Assembly (NCBI RefSeq): GCF_023856365.1
Contig: NC_064555.1
Span: forward strand, 12,613,754-12,677,753
Direction of reading: 5' to 3'
Source of the DNA: Brienomyrus brachyistius
Lineage: Eukaryota > Chordata > Actinopteri > Osteoglossiformes > Mormyridae
Length of the DNA stretch: 64,000 nucleotides
Positions 1-12,726 of this stretch are shown here, in pieces; position 1 is the stretch's first letter, and each line of letters begins with the position of its first letter. A program made the translations under genes and the position numbers. The notes beneath the pieces were generated by a model. The model did not search any database. It was given only the letters and a program-made list of their open reading frames with translations, and was not told where the DNA came from.

Positions 1-3000
1 GGGAAAGGAAGAGACGCGCTGGAGGACGACGTGTCTGATAAGGTGTAAGAACATGTATAACAGATGAGCATGAACTGGTGTTACACACAGACTGCAGGGT
101 GCCCAGCCTCGGCTGTAACTGTGATGTTGCAATAAAAACTGAATCTGAGGATCTACATGAGGGGCTCCTGAGTCCTGATTGGCTGAGAAGAAAGAAATAT
201 GTGACAATATTTCCCAAGCCTAGCCATAGCAATATTTCCCACGCCCTTCATCATAGACAAAGCTGATAAAGAATCATGTATTTCCCAATAATATGTGCTG
301 AGTGGGAGGGGAGAATATTTGGTGAGTGGGAGGGGTATTTTCTAATGAAAACACTATTACCATAATACCACCAAAGCCAAGCCAGCAACCCCCCCCCCCC
401 CCCCCCCCCGGTTGTCCATCATCCAACTCCCTGACAGACAAACACACACACACACACACACAGACACCACACTAGGCTGAGGATTTAAGTGTACTTAATT
501 AAGTGACTGTTTATAAACACTTTGTTTTGTATTAAAGCAGCTGGGTCTTATTTAACAAATAAAAAAGATAAACAAACAGCCTCAGATTCCCCTGCTGAAG
601 CGACTTAGACTCACACACAGTTTACCCAGTGAGTCACTGGACGGTGTGACTGTGGATCAGTGTGTGAGTCAGACACAAGACTCCATGCTGTGTGTGTCTG
701 TGCAGAAACACATGAGGCGTCAGTGATGCCGCCCAGACGCTCTGATGTCCTGAGACGGGACTCAGTGTGACGCCTGAGAGGAGCCACATCAGCATTCAGT
801 CGGGGTCAGACGGACCCCTTTGTCTGTGTCACCTACAATCAGCCCCCCTGCCTGAATACCACACATTTTATTCACAGAAAGCGACGCTGCACATCCAGTC
901 GCTCCTATGTACACAGAGTCCTCAGGCCTGGACTCTCCCCCTGTGCAAACCCCCCCGCGTGAAATACGGTGTGTAGATGCACAGTAATAATAAGCCCCCT
1001 GCAGCTGACACACACAGAGCAGGCAGACGTTTCCCAGCCCGTCTCATGGTCTACAGGCGAGTCCCTGTAACCAGGGGAGACGAAAACACAGGAATCACAT
1101 CCGGCCTCTTGGGCTTCTGGCGGACAGAGGATGTGGAGGGTGGGGTGATGAAGAGCAGCCACACAGTCACACGCCGCGCCGCACATCACACCTCCATCTG
1201 TGACTGTATATCCTGACCCTCACACACTGACCCACTACAGGGCAGAGGTCTGTACCACGTGGGACGAGCACTAAGGGGGATCAGAGGCTGTTGCTGCCTC
1301 TGTAAGGATGACAGGAGAGCAGCACACACCCCTGGTGTTTGGTTCATCCCACAAAGCCTGTTCTGATGTCCAAACTGACCCACTAGGCGGATCACAGTCC
1401 ACACCTGAGCTCCAAGCCAGTGAGACAGGCGTCTTACACATTTAAAGTTTGCGAAGAGGCTGAGACCATTTTGACCCTAAGATTTGTTATCATTCGCTTT
1501 ACCGGATAAAAGCGGGAGACTCTGAGCACCAGAGATCCAAAGGGAAACTCCGCAGAGAATCAGTTACTAGAAGGTTCTGTTAGTCTTTCACTCGGTATCA
1601 TCTGAGCGACGGTACGTACGAGTCGATGCCGTGCATCATTCCGGCAAACGCTGGGACTGCTGGGAATCGGCGCTACGGCGACACGATGAAGCACAATGGG
1701 GGTGAGGGGGGGGGGGGCTGTGTGGACAGACGTCCAAAAAGAAGCAAACTGCTGCCAGCTTCACGCACAGGGCAGCGGAGGGGGGCTCAGCGGGGGGCGC
1801 TGGGCTGGGACCTGCCCCCAGCTCTCTGCACCCCCCTGTTTGTAAGGTTTCCCTCCTTGTTCCCCCCTGACTGACAGACACGCCCCCCCAGCAGACCTGT
1901 GACTCTAAGCTTCCCGCTCAGCGCGTGTCAGACGCTGCCTGTTTCCTCTGGACAGACTCTGGGCTCCACAGTCACAGCTGGAGAAGCTGCTGTTCAAACT
2001 GGCCGGGTGGCTGCAGGTGTGGATTAAAAAGCCCTTTTACATTTATCTATGAGGTGCTTCTGCCCAAAGCGACGTAGAAGCGGGGAGAGTTTGGGCTGCA
2101 GGGCGGCCAGCGCAGGTGGGGCTGCTGGGGTTAAGGGCCTCGGCTACGAGCACGACAGTCACATGATGATTCCGGCTGCAGGGTCTGACCTCCGCACACA
2201 AACACCGGACGCTGCTGAAAAGGCTCCCAGCTGTTTACTGCAGCGTTACATCCAACGGCGTATCGTTTGTTTCTTTTTTCTTTCCCATCCTCCCTTTTTC
2301 TTTCCCATCCTCCCTTTTTCTTTCCCATCCTCGGTCAGCATGGCGACGGGTCCCTGACCTCATCCTACGTGCAGCGAGCGGATTGGCTGCCCTGGACGTG
2401 CCAGTTTTTAATGCTCATGGACTGATGGCCTCATGGAGGATTCCGGAGGTTCTCCTCTCACTTTGCACAGCACCGCCGTCGCTGATTAACACTCCGCTGG
2501 GCTTGTGGCGTAACACAGTATGTATACGGAGAGGTGATGTTGTTATCGGTGTGAACATGCCGGTGCCTCACGTGCACTAGGGTGTGTCACATGCACACTG
2601 CGCTCTCAGGATCGGAGGGGGGTGACTGAAATCACCGTAACAAGAGACAGCAGGTGGCGTTGGGGTCTGATCCCAGCTCCAGCGGCAGTGTGAGGCTCAC
2701 GGCTGAAGCCCCTGCTGTTACCTGCTCACATCCCACAGACTGAAAGATCCGGCCTTTCGGGAGCCGCAGAGTCCAGGCAGCGTGAGACGGCGGGGAAACG
2801 GCAGCGGCTCTTATAACATGGAGCCGTTTGCTGTGTGCAGCTCCTCTAACGTCACGCTGAACAGGCTGATGGGGTCTGACCTCAGAGAGTGTTGGCTCAC
2901 TGCTAAAAGGGTTTTAATGAATGTGTGTATAAATCACTGCTTAATAGGCTGCAGGGTCATTAAAGGGGAAAAAACAATCAGGCCGTCAGACAAGCAGGCA

Positions 3001-4070
3001 GTCTGGCCGACCACCCGAGCCGCCATCAGGACCTGTGAATACAGAGTCACTGTCGCAGCCCACGGAGCGTTTCCACCGCGAGAGACGCGGTTTCCTGAGC
3101 TGATAGGAGGCGCTGATGGGGGGCATAAGGAAGGCGACTAACATGAAGCGTGCAGAGGGCGTCACTTAGCAGGCCGGGGAAGGGCGGGGGTCACATGACC
3201 GTGCCCCAGTGGGGGGCAGCTCCTGCCACGTGCAGTGGATGATTTCAGGAGCTTTGATAGGCAGGAGTATGTGACGAGGATAACGTGTTGCCAGGGAAAT
3301 GCAGGGGGGGGAGGGATGGGGAGGAGCAAGGGGAGGAGCTTCCAGCGCTGGGGCAGCAGGGTGACAGGGGCGATCCCGTCTGGGGGCAGTAATGACAGCG
3401 TCCGAGTCCCCTGCTCCAGTGACTCCCCCTGAATGGATGTCACTATAACTCTGAGTCCGTCATGAACCAAACTGCAGCTCTATGGTGAAACCGAACGACC
3501 GTCACTGTGGTTTATAACGGCAGAGCTGCTTGGCAGCCTGGGCTTTGGACCCCGAGACCCACGTGCGCGTCTCACTGCAGCTGGAGGCGGACGACCCCGT
3601 CTGTGACCACACCACCTCTGTGGGAGAGGAACTGGGGGCAGCAGTCATCTTAACTGGGAGTTCTACTGGGCCCCAGCCAGAGGAACACTGTGTACATCCA
3701 CCTGCACCAGTGTGCGTCTGCACTGGAACCTGCCAGCTTTACCCAGACCCCAAATCAGGGCCACACAGGGAAAGGGGCCCCTCTATGCCAGGCTGCCCGC
3801 TTCTGTCTATGAAGCCAAAACATCCCCCAATTAATGCAGTGAAGGGGGGGCTTCACCACCACCCCCCACCAGTGACTATCAGCAGCTCGCTGCTCACACA
3901 CTGACCATAAACGCCGCTTCAGCACATTTTACATGAATGTGTAACTTTGCTTCTGTGACCCAGGATTTTACATCCAGAGCAGCTTTCCTGACTGTCACTC
4001 CATCCCAGGAGCCGACAGGCGGATCAGCGGGGATCAGCGGGGATCAGCGTCACCCGCGTCCAGCTCCTTC
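1..4070. other. Distal intron 2 of MHC class I copy A (duplicated GC-rich segment)
   Basis: No convincing gene is seen here. Positions 1-1620 match 38706-40145 almost base for base, and 2017-2130 match 40145-40262. The matching stretch lies inside intron 2 of MHC copy B, so this is most likely the same intron of copy A. The block 1621-2016 and everything from 2131 to 4070 has no counterpart in B. The segment is GC-rich with scattered short open frames on both strands, none with a recognisable domain or splice structure. A short pyrimidine-rich tandem repeat (about 18 bp, three copies) lies near 2275-2331, and a 10-bp unit is repeated near 4020-4048. Confidence 0.6.
389..461. repeat. Poly-C tract and (CA)n microsatellite
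   Basis: A run of 21 C residues (389-409) is followed by a (CA)n run (about 441-461). The paralogous site near 38930-39030 has a (CA)n run but only a short C run, so the poly-C expanded in this copy only. Confidence 0.9.
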
Positions 4071-4251
4071 AGAATCACAATCAGAATCACTGTATTAATT
4101 CCCGTGGGGAAATTCTCTTACATTACAAAAACAAACTCCTGATGAAAATAAATGATTTAGGAAAGTTAAGTGCAGATGATACAAGAGATTTAGATAGAAC
4201 TATACGACAATAAAGTAATTAAAATAAAATAATAATAAAAACAATAAAAAC

Positions 4252-4600
4252 CGGGGGTGGCATGGTGGTGCAGTGGTTAGCACTGTTGCCTCACACCTCT
4301 GCGACCCGGGTTCGAGTCTCCGCCTGGGTCACATGTGTGTGGAGTTTGCATGTTCTCCCCATGTCGTCTTGGTGTTTCCTCCGGGTACTCCAGTTTCCCC
4401 CCACAGTCCAAAAACATGCTGAGGCTAATTGGACTTGCTAAATTGCATGTGCATGTGTGAGTGAATGGTGTGTGAGTGTGCCCTGTGATGGGCTGGCCCC
4501 CCATCCTGGGTTGTTCCCTGCCTCGTGCCCATTGCTTCCGGGATAGGCTCCGGACCCCCCGCGACCCAGTAGCATAAGCGGTTTGGAAAATGGATAGATA
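4252..4600 (+). mobile_element. tRNA-derived SINE, near full length
   Basis: The 5' part has a polymerase III A box (TGGTGCAGTGG, 4266-4276) and B box (GGTTCGAGTC, 4309-4318). The body carries the GTGTGGAGTTTGCATG and GGGATAGGCTCC motifs, and the tail is a decayed ATGG repeat. Near-identical copies lie at 27205-27550 and 44529-44880. It is inserted in the 3' part of the minus-strand LINE. The body also resembles the 3' region of some fish RTE-type LINEs, so a composite origin is possible. Confidence 0.75.
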
Positions 4601-6533
4601 ATAAAAACCAATAAAAATTAAACCAATAGCAGCAATTATAATTAACATTGGTATATATTAAACATAATTTGCATAGCACCTGGGTTATTACAGCAAACGT
4701 ACGCACCGTACACATGGTTATTTAAGGTGCTTATGTTTGTGATTTGTGGTTTGAGTGATCAGATTGTGAGTTAAATAGTTTTATTGCAACCGGCAGGAAT
4801 GATTTCCTGTGTCTCTCAGTTGTGCAGCGTGGAAGTTTTAGCCTGTTGCTGAACGAGCTCCTGTGGCTGCTCTGCATATAGTGGAGCGGGTGTGCAGGAA
4901 AGTCCAGTTCTCCTCTCCAACACCTTAATGAAAGAGTCCAGTTCCACTCCCACAACTTCACTGGCCTTCTTGATCATCTTGTTGAGTCTGTTAATGTCCA
5001 TGACCCTCAGGCTGCTGCCCCAGCAGACAACAGCATACATGATGGCACTGACCACCACAGACTGACCACCCAGGTGTTTGTCCTCCTCCACCTTTTCCAC
5101 ACTTACGCCCTGCATGTAAACCGGTGTCACTAGCAGTTTGGTCCTTCTCAGGTCCACCACCAACTCCATTGTTTTTGACACATTGAGCTGAAGGTGCTTT
5201 TCCTTGCTCCAAGTAACATGTGTCCACCACAGTTCTGTATTCGCTCTCGTCACCAGTGATGCATCCAACTCCTGCAGAGTCATCAGAAAACTTCTGAAGG
5301 TGGCAGGTCTCTGTGCAGCAGCTGAAGTCCGTGGTCTAGGGAGTGAAAAGGAAAAGAGAGAAAGCACAGTTCCTTGCAGTGCCCTTGCAGTTGCTGATCA
5401 CTCTGTCTGACACACAGCACTTTAAGCGCACATACTGTGGTCTACCAGTCAGATAATCCACAATCCAGGATACCAGTGGGGCATCCACCTGCATCCTTGT
5501 TAGTTTATCCCCCAGCAGAGCCGGACGGATGGTGCCAAACGCACTGCAGGAATCAAAAAACATGATCCTCACAGCACTTGCTGGCTTGTCAAGGTGGGTT
5601 TAGACTCGGTTGAGAAGGAAAATGACGGCGTCAACCACTCCTAGGCGGGGCTGGTAGGCAAACTGAAGCGGATCCATAAGTGGTTGGACCATCGGCCAGA
5701 GCTGCTCCAGGATGAGTCTCTCCAGGGTTTTCACAATGTGTGACGTTAGTGCCACGGGTCTGTAATCCTTAGGGTCACTGGGACGCAGTGTCTTCGGTAC
5801 AGGGACCAGGCATGACGTTTTCCACAGCACGGGGACTCTCCGAAGGCTGAGACTCATATTGAAGATACATTGGAGTACTCCACTAAGCTGGAGAGCACAA
5901 GTCTTCAGGATCCTGGGCCTCACACCATCAGAGCCTGCAGACTTGCCTGCATGAAGTCTCTTCAACTGCCCTTCAACCTGTGCAGCGGTGATGTTCGTAG
6001 GGGAGGTGTCATGTAGGGGAGGGGTGAGGGTGTTACCCCGGAGAGTGCAGTCAGACAGGGTGTCTGGGGTGAAGGTGTTAGCAAGGCATTCAAGTGGAGA
6101 TGAGGGGGGGGTGAGAGGCAGAAAGGGGGAGGGGGGCGAATGTAGGGGGTGCAGACTGCAGTGATGTTATTGGGGTGACCGTTGGGGAGTGAGCTGGTGT
6201 TGCTATGTCAAATCTGTTAAACAGATCCAGCTCATTAGCCCATTCCTCATTGCCCTCAACTCCATCACAGTTGTTAGGTTTGTAACCTGTGATGGTCCTC
6301 ATGCCACTGCACACCTCTCTGATGTTACTGTGTTGAAGTTTCCTCTCCAACTTTCTGCTGTAATTCCTCCCTGATCTATGATTTAAGCTTCCGCTGTATT
6401 TCTCGCACCTCTTCCCCGTTTCTAACTTCGAAAGCCTCTTTTTGTCATTCAGGAGGGTTTTTATGTCCTTTGTTATCCATGGCTTGTTGTTTGGGTAACA
6501 GCAGACAGTCCTTGCTGGGACAGTGGTGTCCAC

Positions 6534-7041
6534 TGTTGGAGTTAGACTCCACCGAGTCCGTTGATGAGGGAAGGATGCAGTCTGAGGCGAAGGTTGGTTG
6601 CAAGTCAGCTCTCTTTAATGACGTCACAGATTGCAATCAGGGAGCACACTTAGATGCACAAAACAGTACATACCAAGAGTAGCTCAATATCTCTTGTCAG
6701 GGTCTGGTTTTTATAACCCAAACAGGGCGTTTGCCGTTCTTGTTGTTGACTCTCCAGTTAGCGTAACATGCAACTATTATTTTGAAACTGCTAGTGTTAG
6801 TCCCCACACCCGTTCCCTTTTATCTTATCTTATTATGTTGCAATTAAGCAGCGTCAGCGACCCCCTCCCTTGTTATGTCCCCGCATGTCAAGCGTAAGCT
6901 TAATGTCACCGCGACCCTGTCAATGTACCTTCTGCTTTTCTAAATTTACTTGCACTTCGAGGAGGGCCGGAGCCCCCCTTTTTGTCCTGCCTATGTTCCA
7001 GTTCCAGTTAGTTCCCCATTCTCAGTGTGACAAAGGTTACA
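6534..7041 (-). mobile_element. Probable solo LTR inserted in the LINE
   Basis: This block interrupts the LINE frame between a ...NFCVV end and a VDTTVP restart. It begins TGTTGGAG and ends GGTTACA, so it has TG...CA ends. Read on the minus strand, an ATTAAAG polyadenylation-type signal lies near 6615 in an R/U5-like position, and there is a CRE-like TGACGTCA at about 6619. I could not see a clean target-site duplication, so the exact ends and the class (retroviral or Ty3-like) are uncertain. Confidence 0.4.
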
Positions 7042-7714
7042 ACGCGGCCTAGCCCCCCTTCACCACACAGAAGTTAATGTATCCAATGATGCACTCTGCA
7101 AGACCGTCGGTGTCGTCATTGTGTGGCTCACAAAGTGCCTGGCAGTCTGTCTCCTCGAAGCAGCCCTGTAGTGTCATATTGGCCTCATCCATCCATCTCC
7201 TCACTGTTTTTGGAGTCGCTGGCAAACTCTTCACAACAGGCACATAGCAGGATGAGAGGCGAATCAAGGTGTGATCAGATTTTCCCAGCGGGGGGAGGAG
7301 GGAAGAGCTGTAAGCGTCCTTAACATTAGCATACAGCAGGTCTAATGTCCTTCCTAATGTCCTTGGTAGGACAATTTACAAAGTGGGTGAAAGTGGAGAG
7401 AGTCCTGTTCATATTCACGTGGTCGAGATCAGCCGAGATGGCAATGAATGCATTCAGGTGCTGAGTCTGTAACCGGGCTGTTGCAGAGTGACTGACGTCA
7501 CACGCTGTGTCCGGTTTGCCGAGGGGGGAACATAAACAGCCACCATGATTACATGTGAAAATTCCCTGGGCAGATAATATGGGCGACGTCCGACGGCACA
7601 CAGTTCAACATCCGAGCAGCAGACGCCTCTTTAACAGTGATGTGAGCAGGATTACACCACCGCTCATTCACCAGTACAGCATTCCCCATAGTGATTGTTG
7701 GGACACACGGCCCC

Positions 7715-9342
7715 ATGTACCTCAGAGCTACAGCGTCAGTCTGTGAGCACAGTGTCAGTCTATAAGCTCTGTGTATAAAGGACAGAGGCTCCTAATGCCT
7801 CCTCAGAATGACGACGTCCTCACAGTGTATCAATGGCAGCTGATCATGGACCAATCAGAGGCCGGGTGGGGAATTCCTACATTTACATGGGGGCAGGTGC
7901 TGGGGGGACAAACCCATAAATGGTTTCACTGGTGCCAATTTGCATGCCAATTTGCGGTTACTTGCGCTAAATTTGTTCAGTCTCAAGCAAAGGAGACTGA
8001 GGGGGGACATGATCCAGGTTTATAAGATTCTAACAGGTTTGGATGCTGTTCAACCAAATAGTTACTTCAGCATTAGTTTAAATACACGAACTCGTGGCCG
8101 TAGGTGGAAATTAGCGGGAGAACATTTCAAGCTGGATTTAAGGAAGCACTTCTTTACACAGGGTGTAGTCAGAGTATGGAATAGCCTTCCTGATAATGTA
8201 GTGCAAGCTGAATCCTTGGGTTCCTTTAAATCAGAGCTAGATAAGATTTTAACGACTCTGAGCTATTAGTTTAGTTCTCCCCAAACGAGCTTGATGGGCC
8301 GAATGGCTTCCTCTCGTTTGTATAGTTCTTATGTTCTTATGTCCATATACTGTGTGTGATGCAGAAATACTGGGAGATTTTATAAAGTTAGGATTCTACC
8401 TCTGGTGCTACACAACAGGGATGCTGAGTCTACTGACCCCTGCTGGTGTTTCCCTGACACTGAGATGTGCAGAATTCAAAAAGTCCAGAATAAAAACATT
8501 GGCTTGCTTCCTTCCTATTTGCAGCAGCCAAAATATTCTACGATTGGTTGGCATTTGCCCCGCCTAGGTGGTCCAAGCTTGTGATTGGGTGGGCCAAACA
8601 TCCCCCTGGACCCCCCACAGGGCTGAGCCTGCCTACAGCCTAGTAAAGCCTTCTCTGGGGACAATAATATGCATCAATAATTATAAGTGCCTCCACTATT
8701 CATGTATTCATTACAAAAATATGACTTATAGACCAGAGGTCACTGATAAATCACAGTGAACATTCTGATCTCCATCTTTGTTTTATCATGGAACAGCTCC
8801 AATAGTTTTATTTTTGGAACATTTGTACTGTCACAAATTTGTCATTTCTGATTAAGTAACATAAACAGCAAACCAGGCAGAAAACATTCAGAGCGACAGT
8901 ACAGTTTCTCTGTGGTCAGAACTAAAAAAAAAAAAAAAAACACAAATTATCTGCAGTGGAAGAAAAGTATAAATGATAGAAAAGCAGAATGTAGAGGGAT
9001 GGTTTATGCTGGGATACAGTATCAGTTCAGCAAAGGGCAGGTCTGTCTCAGGTATTCTGTAGGATTTCAGTGTCACATTTGTAATATTCAATGACCAAGT
9101 TTATTACTTGCTTTCTGATATATTTTATAACAGTCTGCACATATTTCCACACAATAACAAAAAGCACATTAGCAGAATTCTTATTTTTCTGTCATTTTAT
9201 TTTTGCTCTTGTGTAAGAATAAATCACTTTAAATAAAATCATCAGATAAACACGGGCAGTAAATACAAATGTGGAGAGTCGCCCTAAAGCAGATAAACAC
9301 GTCACACTGTCAGGGTCACTGTCATAAACATGCAGCACTTAC
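7715..9342. other. Proximal intron 2 of MHC copy A
   Basis: This stretch is paralogous to 40835-42050 (intron 2 of copy B) and in part to 56290-56530 (intron 2 of copy D). Shared landmarks are TATAAGCTCTG, GACGACGTCCTCACAGT and a run of A near 8925. The main difference from B is a CR1 insertion at 7946-8343. No exon is seen. Confidence 0.75.
7946..8343 (+). mobile_element. 5'-truncated CR1-type LINE insertion
   Basis: The plus strand encodes the last 100 or so residues of a CR1 ORF2 (about 7960-8269): QRRLRGDMIQVYKILTGLD, then RTRG..WKLAGEHFKLDLRKHFFTQ, then VWNSLPDNVV. It ends with the GATGGGCCGAATGGC 3' UTR and a TTCTTATG repeat tail. The paralogous intron of copy B lacks it (junction near 41043), so it arrived after that duplication. 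Over the shared 90 residues it differs from the CR1 at 14716-15515 by only about two amino acids, which indicates recent activity. Confidence 0.9.
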
Positions 9343-12300
9343 CTCCGGTTTGGTTAAAACGCTGCTTTGCCACTTCTATGTTGTTTTTGAACAGCAGCTC
9401 CTGACCCATGAGATTCTGGGTGTCTTGATTCCAGTAATCAGCATCCACAGACTTTGCCATCCATTCCTGCCGAGGAATTTTTCTACGTATGTTACTGTCA
9501 TAGTAAGTGAAGGGCTCCCCGTCCAGCAGGCCGACATCTATAAACTCCGGGAGGTTCGGTATCCCTGATATGCTGCTGTAGACATACTGCAGGGAGTGAA
9601 TTACTGGGAAAGCAAAACACACACATTACAGTTACAAATACTGGATCACAGTGATTACTCTGTTTCTGATCATTTATCCAATTTTTTTTTAGGTATTTAA
9701 TATTATTTATAAATCATATAAATATATATTTTTTCCCTTCCTTAATTTAATAACTGTATAAAATGCAATATGGATGAGAGGCATGTATTAACACAGGCAG
9801 CTTTGCCTACATCCTGAATGCGTGTCGATAAAATGGCATCAAAGACAAGACGAGGACAGTCTTTATATTTTAAATTTTGAATTGTTTTGGGGTTTTTTTC
9901 TCAGGTAATTAGATATTTCACAGTTAAGTTATGGTTCTCTTCTTTGGAAGCTGTACATTTTACTTGTGTGTGTGCATGGCGATTGGCTGTGTGTGATCAG
10001 GAGCGAGCCCCCATTGGTCCATACCCCCTGCTAAAAATGAACAAATCGCCTGCTGCATATATTATATGCTGGAATCAGTTCTTAAAAAAATCTATAATCT
10101 CAGTGAGATCACTAAACAAAATTTAAAATTATTATCAATATTAAATAATTAACCACTGCAGACGGCCCAGTGGCTCAGTGGGTAACTGCTGTCTCATCTC
10201 CCCCCCCACCATGCTGATGGGTGTGAACATGGCCTCCAGTCTGACTGTGTATAATCTGCAGTTTCTCCCAGTGTCACATGTGCCCTGCGATGCACTGGCA
10301 TCCCACCCCGTCCAGATCCCACCCCAGCCCTGTTCCCTGTCCTGCCTAACATCCAGGGCTCCAGGCCACCCCAAATCCTGACTGGAATAAGTGGCATGAA
10401 GATGGATGGATTATCAATCGCTAACCAGAGATATAAATCATCCTGATTGTACTGATGCCAGTGCAATCACACACTGCATTAGGATTTCTACAGTTAGCTT
10501 TAATTAAATGGCTTCAAAGGATCCAGTACCACTAATGAACGCTGAGAGCTGTTTGTAATACATCGCACTCCTCTGTATAACAGGCCATTAATACACAGCA
10601 GTGCTCTGTGCTAATGTAGGAAAAACAGCCAGAGAGTGAATAAAAACTGAGAGACAGTGCAAACACATGACACTGTGAAAGTGATGTTATAATCTGTACA
10701 TTTCTTCATGTGAATCTGCAGGCAGCAGTACAGTGATGTCTGTCTGGTTTAAGGGCGTCTCTGTCTTTTCCTGTAAATTTCAATCACAGCTTCAGATCTG
10801 CCTTATGTGCACATTGACCATGTAGCTCTCTGATATTATACCTTTAAAGTCTGACTTCATTATGACAAAACCTTTATATATCAGAAACAATATGGATCCC
10901 CATCAAATTACACGGGACCCAATTAGAAAAAATAAAATGCTGATATGTAAATCCTATAACGGTTTAAAAGCAGAAAACTTACTATCAAATTCCATGTGAT
11001 TCTCTGCACTGATTGACTTGATTAATAATGACAACAGAGCAAATGTAACTAGCCAAACATCATTAATAAACAGAACTGGGAGCACCAGACACATCCAGCC
11101 CGCATAAACCAGGACTGTTGATATTTCTATGGTACAGTTATAACTTTATTATTTTCCCTGCAGTGTCCTGGCCTCCCATTCAGGGGCCCCTGCCTAAGGC
11201 CCTTTGCTGCCTGATACAGGCTCCAGGCCCGAGATCCTGGCCGGGAAGCTGTGGGAAGGTTTATTTATCTGGCAAATGTTTTATCGAAAGTGATATACAA
11301 GTGATGCACATAAAACAGCTGTGGCACGTGCTAAATTAGTAAATTTAAATGTATGATTGACGGAGTAATTGTATTCATGATTATTAAATTGTAATTCTTA
11401 AGACAGCAGTTCAACAGTATCTTGATTATATATAAGCCTTCAATAATCAAACAGCATTTAATCGACATATATAACAAAAAAACAAAGACAAAACAAAAAA
11501 CGTGAAAATGAAGGCGAAAACGCCACCTTCTTTATCTGCCCAGACCAATAGCGCCCTCTTGTGTACTAATGGAGCTATAGGTCAAAAATACGCGGCGGAA
11601 AAGAGCGTTATAATAAACCGTGTGATGTGACACTTTAAAGCGCATTAAAATTTTGAAATTTTGTATTAATCGATAAAATATGATGTTCTTAAATAACATT
11701 GGGAATTTCAAACCAATACGTTGTCAATTGTGAGTTTTTCTATACTACGTTATCCTTAAGCTAAACGAAATTCCCAATTCAGAGACTATTGTTTTTTCAA
11801 GCGTTTAAGGTCAGGAGATGGTCTGTTAAATTAAATGAAGGTGAATTAATTTAATGTTCGTTTCACATCGTATTCTAATCGGCATTGAAATCTCACCGAC
11901 AAAGTAAAAAAGAGAAAATAAAACAGACTGCTTCATAATGTAAAGTGCGCTCAGGGTTAACAAACAAGACAAAATGACAATAACATATTTTCAGTAATGA
12001 AGTTATCAAATAAATTACTATTTCATGCATGATCATTACAGGTAAACCTTGGAGAAAACAATCCTTGTGCATATTGTCATAGTTAAAATGCGAATAAAAG
12101 TTAAACGTGTCTATCGATATATTCCACGAACCACCACTATTTACATTATACATTTATTTATTATTTAATGTATTATACTTTATATAGGCCACATACATAA
12201 TGTTAAAAATACGAATTTAAACACAATCACATTATTTTTAAGAAAAATAAAATCCATGCTTTATAAAACGTTTTGTAATTATAAAATAGCCTAATAACTT

Positions 12301-12553
12301 GTTCAAATATAACTTACGTTTGTATTGATAAAGCAATATTTTTCAGATATAAAATTAAACCGTTTATATCTAAAATATGGTCGCAACTGAATACCGATTA
12401 CCGAGATATCTCAGAAATAAAAGCCACGTAACAGAGATCTTTCACTTTAGAAACAACTGAAGTTTTAAAGTAAAATTAAATTTCTTACAACTTACCTGCA
12501 AATATGGAGTCAATGCCGAACAAAATAAGTGCAAATAACAGAGCTTTCCGCAT
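9343..12553 (-). CDS. MHC class I U-lineage heavy chain, copy A (exons 1-2; 3' part beyond left edge)
   Basis: Exon 1 (12553-12496) encodes a 19-residue signal peptide (MRKALLFALILFGIDSIFA) and ends one base into a codon at a GTAAG donor. Exon 2 (9603-9343, 261 nt) begins after a TTTCCCAG acceptor and encodes an intact alpha-1 domain. It keeps Tyr7 (HSLQY), Tyr59 (DYW), the fish-type Arg84 and the Asn86 glycosylation site (RFNQT), and ends at a GTAAG donor in the same phase. Class I heavy chains present peptides at the cell surface with beta-2-microglobulin. Exons 3-7 are not seen. The sequence left of exon 2 aligns with intron 2 of copy B, and position 1 corresponds to a point about 0.7 kb before exon 3 there, so the rest of the gene probably lies outside the window. 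Intron 2 would then exceed 10 kb because of inserted repeats. An X2-Y promoter lies upstream. Coding status of the missing part is unknown. Confidence 0.8.
10155..10412 (+). mobile_element. Divergent tRNA-type SINE in intron 1 of copy A
   Basis: The segment starts with a tRNA-like CCCAGTGGCTCAGTGGGTAA, continues through GCGATGCACTGGCATCCCA and GTTCCCTGTCCTGCC, and ends GAAGATGGATGGA. This is the order of parts seen in the better-preserved SINEs, with strong divergence. No clear B box remains. Confidence 0.5.
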
Positions 12554-12683
12554 GTTCTGCGAAATATTAGATTCCTCAGTAAGAGAATGTAAAAAAACAC
12601 ACAGCTTACAGACGTGTCTCCCGGAGACTGACAGACTCTGTAATGAGTCGCTCTTTTATCGGACCAAAAAAAAAACTTTTAAA

Positions 12684-12726
12684 CCAATAGAAATCAAGAT
12701 ATGACATGACATCACAGATCTCCGGG
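12684..12726 (-). promoter_or_regulatory. X2-Y class I promoter module of copy A
   Basis: Read toward the gene, an X2/CRE-like box TGATGTCA (12714-12707) is followed 18 bp later by a CCAAT (Y) box (12688-12684). This is about 130 bp upstream of the start codon. The X1 position (12726-12715, CCCGGAGATCTG) is only a partial match. The 18-bp spacing is identical in copy D. RFX, CREB/ATF and NF-Y bind this module in vertebrates and recruit NLRC5/CIITA-type activators; binding here is inferred. Confidence 0.7.

Larger units (their letters stand above)
4072..7610 (-). mobile_element. Degenerate non-LTR retrotransposon (LINE), minus strand
   Basis: Broken reading frames on the minus strand follow the order of a fish LINE ORF2: the end of the endonuclease (about 7600-7250), a linker with an NKPWIT motif (6533-6090), reverse transcriptase with KDYRPVALTS and LDPLQFAYQP (5965-5600), then PLVSWIVDYLTGRPQYVRLK (5572-5336), LNVSKTMELVVDLRR and the C-terminal WGSSLRVMDINRLNK region (about 5230-4860). 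Frames change several times, so it is dead. The likely 3' end at about 4072-4125 resembles the GAATTTCCC...AATACAGTGATT tail of fish LINEs. A SINE (4252-4600) and a probable LTR (6534-7041) are inserted in it. It sits in intron 2 of MHC copy A and is absent from the paralogous intron of copy B. L2/Rex-type group is likely; exact family not assigned. Confidence 0.8.

Noticed and set aside
1626..3904. Several open frames in GC-rich DNA that could be a gene
   Set aside because: Frames overlap on both strands, none shows a domain, and no consistent splice or codon pattern was visible; part is a duplicated intron.
4252..4600. tRNA gene suggested by A and B boxes
   Set aside because: The boxes belong to a SINE with a long unrelated body and ATGG tail, and the same unit occurs at other sites; no cloverleaf was seen.
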